From Maritimibacter sp. (GTDB taxonomy: Bacteria; Pseudomonadota; Alphaproteobacteria; Rhodobacterales; Rhodobacteraceae): a stretch of 21,010 nt of DNA. The stretch covers positions 1 to 21,010 of the forward strand of contig JAGRMP010000477.1 in assembly GCA_020441225.1 (NCBI GenBank), given 5' to 3'. Under the pieces are notes generated by a model that saw only the letters and a program-made list of their open reading frames with translations, was not told the DNA's origin and did no database searches. The position numbers and the translations under genes are program-made. Shown in pieces: positions 7,043 to 13,946 of this stretch (the first letter of the stretch is position 1; each line of letters begins with the position of its first letter).

Positions 7043-8593
7043 ATGAGTATCGGTGTTGGTGTTGTTCTTGACCGGGGGAAACCGCCTGGTCCGGGAGAAC
7101 GCAGGTTCATCAAGGCGGTCGCGGAAGATCCGCGGTTCCGCCTGTGCATGGTCGCCGCCGCGCCCCGGACCGAGGTTGCGCGGGCCGGACTCGTCGACAA
7201 GGCGCTCCAGTTGGAGGCCCGGGTCTTTCCCGCCCCCGACAGCGGCCCGACCGGCATGCCCGAGATCGCGGCGGTGCCGGACGGGCTGCCCGACATGCCG
7301 CCCGACGGCTGCGACGTGGTCGTCGATTTCAGCCATGCCGATGCCGTGCTGGCCTGGGCGGAACAGCTCCGCGACGGCGTCTGGCGGCTCAGCGCCTTCG
7401 CCCCCGACGCCGGTCTCGCCGAGGCGCGCGACCGTGCCGCGGTGACCGCGGTGACGCTCACGCGACACGGCGCCGGGCAGCCGCCGCAGACGCTCGCGAC
7501 CGCGCGCTACGACACCAAGTTCCTGGCCTCGCGCAACGTTGCGCTGATCCGCGAGAAATCGGTCCAGATGGTTCTCCATGCGCTGGCGGGCCGGGTGTTG
7601 CGCGACGCCGACACCGCACCGCCCCCGGCGCAGGCAGGGCAGGAGACCGAGGAGATCCGCGCGCCTTTCGTCGCCGGCGATCTGCCGGGCTACGGGTTGC
7701 GGACGGTGACCGAGCTCGCCACCCGCACGCTCAAGGCGGCGGGCGAGCGGATCGGGCGCCGGCCCGGCATGTTCGAGCTGCGCCTCGGTCATGGCGACGG
7801 GCTCGGCTTCGACCCGGCCGCCGGGGTCACGCTGTCGCCGCCGCCGGGCACATACTGGGCCGACCCCTTCCTGCACGAACACGACGGCGCGCTTTACCTG
7901 TTCTACGAGGTCTACGACTACGAAACCCGGCGCGGCCATCTCGACGTCGGTCGGATCGAAGGCGAGACCATGGTGCCGCTCGGCACCGCGCTGAAGCTGC
8001 CTTACCATCTGTCCTATCCCTTCGTCTTCGACTGGGACGGCGCGGTCTGGATGATCCCCGAGACCCATGCGAGCCAGCGGCTCGAACTGTGGCGGGCGAC
8101 CGATTTCCCGAACGGGTGGGAACTCGCCAAGACCACCTTCGAAGGCGTTCACATGGCCGATACCGTGGTCTTCGAACATGACGGGCAATGGTGGCTGTTC
8201 ACCAACATCTGCCAGGACAGCTTCGGCGATTTCGGCGCCGAGCTGCATCTCTACCGGATCGACGGGCCGATGATGAACGAGATCGAACCGCATCCTCTGA
8301 ACCCGGTGGTGATCGACAGTCGCACCGCGCGCGGCGGCGGTCGGGTGTTCGCGCAGGACGGCAAGCTCTACCGCACAAGCCAGGACAATTCGCACGGGCT
8401 CTACGGCTTCGGGCTCAACGTCATGGAGATCACCCGGCTCGACATGCTGGGCTTTTCCGAGCGCCGGGTGCGCCACGTGACCGGCGATTTCGACGACGCG
8501 ATCATGGCCTGCCACCACATGGATTCCGCCGCGGGCCGGTTCGTGATCGACGTCCGCCGCCGGATCCTGCGGGCGCGCAAACCGGCGAGCTGA
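7043..8593 (+). CDS. Two-domain protein: degenerate formyltransferase-like N terminus and GINT1-N-type beta-propeller C terminus
   Basis: This 516-residue soluble protein has two parts. Residues 1 to about 195 resemble the formyltransferase-like fold often found in this family, with VVVDFSHAD, then GVWRLSAF and a VTLTRHGAGQP segment; catalytic formyltransferase residues are not evident. From about 260 the sequence is a GH43-like propeller with repeated blade motifs: GTYWADPFLHEHDGALYLFYE from 269, then YPFVFDWDGAVWMIPE, ADTVVFEHDGQWWLFTN and GGGRVFAQDGKLYRTSQD. Databases name this propeller after the plant glucosamine inositolphosphorylceramide transferase 1 N-terminal domain. Bacterial members are common in polysaccharide loci, but I know of no settled function. 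A glycan-modifying or transferase role is inference. The ATG at 7043 follows GAAAGG at normal spacing. It faces the flippase gene, converging across about 100 bases. Confidence 0.72.
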   Translation: MSIGVGVVLDRGKPPGPGERRFIKAVAEDPRFRLCMVAAAPRTEVARAGLVDKALQLEARVFPAPDSGPTGMPEIAAVPDGLPDMPPDGCDVVVDFSHADAVLAWAEQLRDGVWRLSAFAPDAGLAEARDRAAVTAVTLTRHGAGQPPQTLATARYDTKFLASRNVALIREKSVQMVLHALAGRVLRDADTAPPPAQAGQETEEIRAPFVAGDLPGYGLRTVTELATRTLKAAGERIGRRPGMFELRLGHGDGLGFDPAAGVTLSPPPGTYWADPFLHEHDGALYLFYEVYDYETRRGHLDVGRIEGETMVPLGTALKLPYHLSYPFVFDWDGAVWMIPETHASQRLELWRATDFPNGWELAKTTFEGVHMADTVVFEHDGQWWLFTNICQDSFGDFGAELHLYRIDGPMMNEIEPHPLNPVVIDSRTARGGGRVFAQDGKLYRTSQDNSHGLYGFGLNVMEITRLDMLGFSERRVRHVTGDFDDAIMACHHMDSAAGRFVIDVRRRILRARKPAS

Positions 8594-8628
8594 GACCGCG
8601 CGCGCGGGTCAGCGCCGCGCAAGGTTCG

Positions 8629-8672
8629 GGCCGGTTTCAGGCCGGTTTCAGGACAGTTTCAGGCCGGTCGGG
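8629..8672. repeat. 11-bp tandem repeat (four units, last two degenerate)
   Basis: Units at 8629-8639 and 8640-8650 are both GGCCGGTTTCA. The third, at 8651, reads GGACAGTTTCA, and the fourth, at 8662, GGCCGGTCGGG. They lie in the 102-bp gap between the convergent propeller and flippase genes. The 11-bp period is about one helical turn. Confidence 0.7.
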
Positions 8673-8695
8673 TGCGCCGGGCCGCTGCGGCGATT

Positions 8696-10111
8696 TCAGG
8701 GTTTCGGCAGGACCAGCGCGCCGCGCCTGATGAAAACAACCATCAAGACCACCCAGGCGACCGCAATCGCCGCAAGGCAGGCCGTCAGCCCGAGCACCTG
8801 TCCCAGGCCCGCCAGCGGCGTGGCCGAGGAGAGGATCACCGCGGCCGTGGCCCCGGTGATCACCAGCGCCGGCGTGAAGGTGCGCAGGAGGTCCGCGACT
8901 GTCAGGCCCAGCACCCGCACCATCGTCCCGAACCCGACCGCGGTGACCATGACCGAGCTGAGGAGATGTGCCCAGGCGGCCGGCTCCGCGCCATGCTTGG
9001 CGAAGACCATCAAGAGGAGCAGCAGGCTCCCCGCGCCGAACAGGCGAATGTAGAACTGGTTGCGCCCGTGGCCGGTGGTCATCAACGTCGGCTCCAGGAG
9101 CCCGCCCAGGAACAGGATCGCCCGCGAGGTGGTGAGGATCACCACCACCCCCGCGGCCGGCAGCCAGGTCTCGTCGAGCACGGTCACCACGAGCGGTCCG
9201 GCCAGCAGCGCCACGGTGGCGCTGAGCGGCCAGAGAATCGCGGCGGCGATGGCCATGTTCTCGATCCAGGCGATCTTGAGCGCGTCGATCCCGTCCTCGT
9301 CCTTCTCGATCCGCGTGAACCGCGACCAGGTGAGGATCAGGAGCGGCTGCATCACCAGGTCCGACGCGGTGATCGAGATCCGCGCGCCGCCCCGGTAGGC
9401 GCCGACCATGGTCGGATTGGCGAAGGCGCCGAGGATGATGTCGGTGCCGTAGATCTGGAAATTATGCACGATCGACGAGCCCCAGAGCGGCACCGCGGTC
9501 TTGGCCGCGTCGCCGGTGGCTTCGGGGTGGAAGCCGAACCGGGGCAGGCGGCGCACCAGCCCACCGGTGAGCACAAGCCCGACGCCCACGGCGACATAGC
9601 GCGGCACCACAAGGGCGGCGAGCGTGTAGCCCAGCTTGAGCATGATGACCACGGTGAGCAGCGCGCAGGCCTCTGCGACCAGCACGTAGAGGCTGGCCGA
9701 GCGCACCCGTTTCTCGCGCACGAGCTGCGCCTCCCACCAGGCCTGCGGCGTGATCAGGAAAGGGATCGGCGCCATCGCGAGCAGGGTCAGCCCGCGTTCG
9801 GTCGCACTGCCGCCGGCGATCAGCCCGAACAGGATGATCGCCAACATGCCGAACGCGCCGACACCGGCGTTGAGCCAGAAGATCGTATCGCGGTCGCGGT
9901 CGAAAGTCTTCGAGCGCAGCAGCGCCTGGTAGAAACCGGTGAAAACGAAGGTGTTGCCGATCACCACCCAGGCCCAGGCCAGCGCATAGGTGCCGAAGAT
10001 TTCCAGATCGAGATAGCGCGAGGCGACGGCGACCGAGACGAAGGAAATGAGCTGCCCGATGATCCGCGAGGCGACACCGACGACATAGGGCTCCTTGAGG
10101 CTCTTCAGCAT
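8696..10111 (-). CDS. Wzx-like lipid-linked oligosaccharide flippase (polysaccharide biosynthesis protein, MOP superfamily)
   Basis: This 471-residue integral membrane protein has about twelve to fourteen hydrophobic segments and almost no soluble domain. It starts MLKSLKEPYVVGVASRIIGQ, followed by SVAVASRYLDLEIFGTYALA, the usual opening of Wzx/RfbX-type flippases, where the first helices carry the R-x-L-x-x-E-x-F-G motif. Its expected role is to flip undecaprenyl-diphosphate repeat units to the periplasmic face. I chose the ATG at 10111; an in-frame GTG/ATG start at 10147 is possible, but homologues begin at the MLKSLKEP-like segment. AAGGA lies upstream at a rather long spacing of 13. The gene follows the GT4 gene on the same strand after 174 bases that hold two inverted repeats, so it may have its own control. 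Confidence 0.85.
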   Translation of the reverse strand: MLKSLKEPYVVGVASRIIGQLISFVSVAVASRYLDLEIFGTYALAWAWVVIGNTFVFTGFYQALLRSKTFDRDRDTIFWLNAGVGAFGMLAIILFGLIAGGSATERGLTLLAMAPIPFLITPQAWWEAQLVREKRVRSASLYVLVAEACALLTVVIMLKLGYTLAALVVPRYVAVGVGLVLTGGLVRRLPRFGFHPEATGDAAKTAVPLWGSSIVHNFQIYGTDIILGAFANPTMVGAYRGGARISITASDLVMQPLLILTWSRFTRIEKDEDGIDALKIAWIENMAIAAAILWPLSATVALLAGPLVVTVLDETWLPAAGVVVILTTSRAILFLGGLLEPTLMTTGHGRNQFYIRLFGAGSLLLLLMVFAKHGAEPAAWAHLLSSVMVTAVGFGTMVRVLGLTVADLLRTFTPALVITGATAAVILSSATPLAGLGQVLGLTACLAAIAVAWVVLMVVFIRRGALVLPKP

Positions 10112-10154
10112 GGCGATACCACGGTCCTTACCCTGCGCCCCGCACATATGCCGG

Positions 10155-10195
10155 ACGCCACGCGCACCGCCGGCAGGGCCACCGCTGCGTGGCGT
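10155..10195. repeat. 9-bp inverted repeat upstream of the flippase gene
   Basis: ACGCCACGC at 10155-10163 and GCGTGGCGT at 10187-10195 are perfect complements, 23 bases apart. On the minus strand they would form a hairpin in the flippase leader, 44 bases before its start, or end the upstream GT4 transcript. No T-run is present. Confidence 0.4.
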
Positions 10196-10226
10196 GTGCT
10201 ACGCGGCGAACATGGCCATTTCAAGC

Positions 10227-10239
10227 TGTCACCGTGACA
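10227..10239. promoter_or_regulatory. Perfect dyad TGTCAC-C-GTGACA upstream of the flippase gene
   Basis: This 13-bp palindrome lies 116 bases before the flippase start and 47 bases after the GT4 stop. AGC and GCT flank it, extending the symmetry with one bulged base. The size and symmetry suit a dimeric repressor or activator. No family is assigned. Confidence 0.35.
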
Positions 10240-10285
10240 AGCTGTGGCCCCGGTCGCCCCGCGCCCGGCGGCGCAGGCCGCACGG

Positions 10286-11473
10286 TCAGGGCGACACATG
10301 CGCGGCATCGACGCAGACACCATGCGCCGCGAGCACCGCGCCCATGCCGCGCCGGAAGGCGGCCTCGTCGAACCGCGCCGCATGGGCGACCAGCGCCGCG
10401 GGGTCGAGCCGGTCGAGCCCCTCGGCCTCGAAATGCTCCACCGCCTCGACGATCGCCTCGACGCTCTGGTCGTGAAACAACAGCCCCGTTTCGCGGTCGA
10501 TCACCGTGTCGAGCGCGCCGCCGCGGCCATAGGCGATCACCGGCCGGCCCGCGGCCATGGCCTCGACCGGCACCAGGCCGAAATCCTCTTCGCCCGGGAA
10601 AATCAGCGCCTTGGCCCGGGCCATATGGCGCTTGACCTCGTCGAAGGGCCGCTTGCCCAGAACCTTGACGTTGTCTCTGGCCGTGGCGGCCAGCTTCTTC
10701 GCCGTCGCCTCCGGGCCGCCGATCAGCACGAAGGGCTTGCCCAGCCGGTTGAACGCCTCGATGGCGAGGTCGGGCCGCTTGTAGGGCGCAAGCTCGCCGA
10801 GCCAGAGATAATAGTCGCCCCGCTCCGCCTCGGGCACCGGCGCGAAATCGGCGACCGGCACCGGGGGGTGCACCACCGTCGCGTCGCGGCGCCAGTATTT
10901 CTCGATCCGGTCAGCGACATGGCCCGAGTTTGCGACGAAGGTATCGACCCGCTGCGCCGAGGTGACGTCCCAGCTCCTGAGCCGGTGAGCGAGCCGCGGC
11001 AGCATCGCCTTCGACAACAGCCCGGCCGAGTTGCGGTAGACGTGATACTGGTCCCACAGATAACGCATCGGCGAGTGGCAGTAGCACACATGCGGCGCGT
11101 CCGGCGGCGCGATCACGCCCTTCGCCGGACCGCTCTCGCTCGACAAGACCAGTTCGTAGCCCATCAGGTCGATCTCTTCGAGCGCGCGTGGCATCAGCGG
11201 CAGGTATTTTTGGTAGAGCTTGGTCGCGAAGGGCAGTTTGCCGACCGAGGTCGTATAGACCTTCTTCGACCGGATCAGATCGCTCACCGAGGCGGGATCG
11301 TAGGCATGGGTGTAGATGTCGGCCTGCGGAAACATCCGCAGGAGCGCTTCGAGCACCTTTTCGCCGCCGCGCATGCCGACGAGCCAGTAATGGATGATCG
11401 CGACCCGCGGAACATCCCGCCGGGAACTCAGATGCCGTGCGATGGGGGGCACGGCACCGGACAGAGAATTCAT
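10286..11473 (-). CDS. GT4-family glycosyltransferase
   Basis: This 395-residue cytosolic GT-B enzyme probably adds one sugar to the lipid-linked repeat unit. The N-terminal half carries VAIIHYWLVGMRGGEKVLE, with the glycine-rich acceptor-side loop, and CYCHSPMRYLWD. The donor-binding half has YYLWLGELAPYKRPDLAIEA, and then GEEDFGLVPVEAMAAGRP, where Glu296 and Glu304 form the E-x7-E motif of GT4 retaining enzymes. The pattern is close to mannosyl- and galactosyltransferases of O-antigen loci, but the sugar cannot be read from sequence. The ATG at 11473 has GAGGA ten bases upstream and follows the autokinase stop by 16 bases, so the two are probably co-transcribed. An in-frame start at 11518 would overlap the autokinase gene and is less likely. 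Confidence 0.88.
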   Translation of the reverse strand: MNSLSGAVPPIARHLSSRRDVPRVAIIHYWLVGMRGGEKVLEALLRMFPQADIYTHAYDPASVSDLIRSKKVYTTSVGKLPFATKLYQKYLPLMPRALEEIDLMGYELVLSSESGPAKGVIAPPDAPHVCYCHSPMRYLWDQYHVYRNSAGLLSKAMLPRLAHRLRSWDVTSAQRVDTFVANSGHVADRIEKYWRRDATVVHPPVPVADFAPVPEAERGDYYLWLGELAPYKRPDLAIEAFNRLGKPFVLIGGPEATAKKLAATARDNVKVLGKRPFDEVKRHMARAKALIFPGEEDFGLVPVEAMAAGRPVIAYGRGGALDTVIDRETGLLFHDQSVEAIVEAVEHFEAEGLDRLDPAALVAHAARFDEAAFRRGMGAVLAAHGVCVDAAHVSP

Positions 11474-11489
11474 CGAGACAGGGTCCTCG

Positions 11490-13610
11490 TCACTTCGCGT
11501 AGGCACCATAGGCTTCACCGTAGGAATTCTCCGTATACTTCGGATCGGCGTGGTTCAAGACGATGCCGGCAACCCCGAGACGCATCGCGGCGAGCGCTTC
11601 CAGCCCTTCGGCGACCGCCTGGCGCGGGGTCTTGTCCCAGCGCACCACGTAGACGATGCTGTCGGCGACGCGCGCGAGCACCAGCCCGTCGGCCACTTCC
11701 AGGAGCGGCGGGCTGTCGATGATGACCACGTCATAGACCGCCTTGAGCTCGTCCATCATCGGCTTGAGCCAGTCGGCGCTGAGCTCGTCGGCCGCGGCAA
11801 CCGAGTGGTTCGCGGTCGGCAACACGTTGATGCCGAGCTCTTCGTCGGTGAGGATCGCCTCGTCCAGCGCGCAGCGTTCGAGCACGAAATCGGCGAAGTC
11901 ATGTTCCGGGGTCCAGCCGAAATTCTTCACCAGCGACGAGCAGCGCAGATCGCCGTCGACGACGACCACGTCCTTGCCCGACAGCACCGCCATTTCCGCA
12001 AGCGCCATGGCCACCGTCGATTTGCCCTCGCCGGGGCGCGACGAGGCGACCATGATGACCTGCTTGTCGTAGCGGCCGCGGCGCATGAGCAGCACGGTCT
12101 TGAGCTGGCGCATCCGCTCGCCGAACACGGTGTTGGACTTGCCGCGCAGGCCGGAGATGATCCGGCGCATGTCGTGACGGCGCATCCGGGGCAGGGTGGC
12201 GAGCACCCGGTGCCCGGTCTGGGCCTCGATCTCGCGCCGGGTGCGGAAGCTCGACCGGGTCATCTCCATGATCACCGCGAGGATGATCGCAACCGTCAGG
12301 CCGAGCACCCCGCCGAAGGCGCCGAGCAGCTTCGGCCGCGGCGCCGACGGCGCCTCGGGCACCGGTGCGCGGTCGATGACCCGGGCTTCGGGCAGTTGCA
12401 GCTTGTCCTGGCCGGTGGCGGTGCTGAGCCGGGCGAGCAGGGTCTCGTAATACTGCCGCGCCGCCGCCGCTTCGAGCTCGAGCCGGCGCAGCCCGACGGT
12501 GTTGCCGGAGATCCCGGCAAGCTGGTCTTCCAGCGCCTGGACCGAGCCCGCGAGGCTGTCGACGCGCGATTGGGCAACGATCACGTCGCCGGCGCGCTGT
12601 TCGATCACCCGGCGGGCCTCAAGTTCGAGCTGGGCGTCGAGCCCGGCGATCTGGTCCTGCAGCCGGACCCGTTGCGGATGGTCGCTGTCGTAGCTGCGGG
12701 CCCATTCTTCGTCCTTGCGCTCGGCTTCCAGCCGCTCGCCGAGCAGGGTTTCGAGAAGCGGCGAGGTCACCGCCATGGCGAGCCCCTGCGCGCCCTCCTG
12801 GTCGAGCACGCCCTGCAGCTGATCGTAGGTCGCCTGCGCGGCCGCCAGCCCGGCGCGGGCGACGGCCAGCTCGCTCGTCAGGTTGGCGAGCTGCTGGTTG
12901 GCGTTTTCGTAGCTCGACCCTTCGGCCTGCAGACTCTGCGCCCGGGCCTGGGTCAGCGCCGTCTCGGTGCGCTGGACTTCGAGCTGGGCCTCGGCCACCA
13001 GCTCCTCGATCCAGATCGTCGCCTGGCGCACGTTTTCGCGGCGGCTGTTGAGGCTCTTTTCGATATAGGTGTCGGCGATCCCGTTGGCGAGCGCGGCGAC
13101 CAGCTCGGCGTCGCGCCCGTCGAAGCGGATCATCACCACGAAGCTCTCGGCCTCGCGCTGCACCCGCAGGTCCTCGCGGATCGCGTCGATCAGCGAGGCG
13201 ACCCGGTTCTCGCGGCTCGAATCGACCCGCGGCTGATCGTAGTAGAGGGTTTCGAGCCGGTTGAGGCCGATCTGGTCGATGAGATCGCCCAGCAGCGTGT
13301 TCGAGCGCATCACCGACATTTCCGAGAAGATCTCGGGCTCGGTCACCTCGACGCTGGAGACGACGGCATCTGTCTGGCTGACCTGCACGTTGCGCGGGGC
13401 CAGGATCACCTTGGCATAGGCGGTGTAGACCGGCGTCATGAACGACGCGGTGAGATAGGCCACCACGCCGAACAACAGCATCAGCCCGACGAGCAGCGCC
13501 TTGCGGCCGAGGATCGCACGGAACAGACCGCGCACATCGACGCGGTCGGCATCGGCCAGCTGCGTCGGCGTGCGGGTTGGAATGGGCGAATGCACATCCA
13601 TCCTGGACAC
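11490..13610 (-). CDS. Wzc-type polysaccharide co-polymerase / bacterial tyrosine autokinase
   Basis: This 706-residue inner-membrane protein controls chain length and export. The Wzz domain opens with a helix at about 38-58 (ALLVGLMLLFGVVAYLTASF), followed by a long periplasmic region with coiled-coil character at roughly 200-400. A proline-rich PEAPSAPRPK precedes helix 2 at about 425-450. The cytosolic kinase has Walker A RPGEGKST (Lys530), Walker A' VVVVDGDLR (Asp552, Asp554) and Walker B VVIIDSPP (Asp632). The tail carries a tyrosine cluster at 692, 697, 701 and 704, the usual autophosphorylation sites. In the known system a phosphatase removes these phosphates to cycle polymerisation; none is seen here. 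The GTG at 13610 is backed by AAGGAGG seven bases upstream, so I prefer it to the ATG three codons later. The GT4 gene follows after 16 bases. Confidence 0.93.
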   Translation of the reverse strand: MSRMDVHSPIPTRTPTQLADADRVDVRGLFRAILGRKALLVGLMLLFGVVAYLTASFMTPVYTAYAKVILAPRNVQVSQTDAVVSSVEVTEPEIFSEMSVMRSNTLLGDLIDQIGLNRLETLYYDQPRVDSSRENRVASLIDAIREDLRVQREAESFVVMIRFDGRDAELVAALANGIADTYIEKSLNSRRENVRQATIWIEELVAEAQLEVQRTETALTQARAQSLQAEGSSYENANQQLANLTSELAVARAGLAAAQATYDQLQGVLDQEGAQGLAMAVTSPLLETLLGERLEAERKDEEWARSYDSDHPQRVRLQDQIAGLDAQLELEARRVIEQRAGDVIVAQSRVDSLAGSVQALEDQLAGISGNTVGLRRLELEAAAARQYYETLLARLSTATGQDKLQLPEARVIDRAPVPEAPSAPRPKLLGAFGGVLGLTVAIILAVIMEMTRSSFRTRREIEAQTGHRVLATLPRMRRHDMRRIISGLRGKSNTVFGERMRQLKTVLLMRRGRYDKQVIMVASSRPGEGKSTVAMALAEMAVLSGKDVVVVDGDLRCSSLVKNFGWTPEHDFADFVLERCALDEAILTDEELGINVLPTANHSVAAADELSADWLKPMMDELKAVYDVVIIDSPPLLEVADGLVLARVADSIVYVVRWDKTPRQAVAEGLEALAAMRLGVAGIVLNHADPKYTENSYGEAYGAYAK

Positions 13611-13827
13611 TCAGTTGCCTCCTTGCGCCGCGGCGCGTTCCTACCGGGTGGTGAAATCGGGTCCGTCGATGCGGCCGGTGAATTCCGGCGGCGTTTCCGG
13701 TGCAGTGGCCAGACGCGAACACGGCGCGGACTTGCGCGCGATCCCGTCTGGCCTCATGCAAACCGCCCCCCAGCGGTCGTCACCCTCACTACCCTTACTC
13801 GTTACCCTGCACCCGTTTCCCTGTTTC

Positions 13828-13873
13828 AGATGCGGCGGTTCGTCATCTTCTGTCAATCATTTATGGTTTTTTT
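13828..13873 (-). promoter_or_regulatory. Candidate sigma-70 promoter with A-rich UP-like element for the autokinase operon
   Basis: On the minus strand a perfect -35 TTGACA lies at 13856-13851. A 17-base spacer leads to GCATCT at 13833-13828, a poor -10, although alphaproteobacterial -10 boxes are often weak. Directly upstream is an A-rich stretch with seven consecutive A (13873-13867) followed by CCATAAATGA, which resembles an UP element for the RNA polymerase alpha subunit. It points at the GTG start at 13610. Confidence 0.45.
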
Positions 13874-13885
13874 GCGGATTCCGCA
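13873..13885. promoter_or_regulatory. Perfect palindrome TGCGGA-T-TCCGCA upstream of the autokinase promoter
   Basis: Two 6-base arms flank a single central base. The site abuts the A-tract and lies about 17-29 bases upstream of the -35 box on the minus strand, a typical activator position. It is not a terminator for the polymerase gene, because on the minus strand the hairpin is followed by A rather than T. Confidence 0.35.
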
Positions 13886-13946
13886 CGTTTGAGAGAAACA
13901 ATCGCGAGCCGTCTGAATCGACTGGCAGTATCGCGGCAACATTGTG

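Larger units (their letters stand above)
13611..13946 (-). other. 336-bp regulatory gap between the polymerase and autokinase genes
   Basis: No gene is visible. The gap contains a candidate promoter reading toward the autokinase gene (13828-13873), a palindrome upstream of it (13873-13885), and three copies of AGGGT on the minus strand in the leader (complements at 13782, 13791 and 13804). The leader would be about 200 bases long. The centre of the gap is clearly less GC-rich than its surroundings. Confidence 0.5.

Noticed and set aside
13867..13885. Rho-independent terminator for the polymerase gene
   Set aside because: The palindrome is perfect, but on the minus strand it is followed by A residues; the T-run precedes it on the plus strand, and no plus-strand gene ends there.
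11394..13892. Very long open frame (832 codons) on the plus strand
   Set aside because: It lies antisense to the tyrosine autokinase and GT4 genes, whose motifs are unmistakable. Its product is His/Arg/Gly/Asp-rich low-complexity sequence, the usual mirror of GC-rich coding DNA.
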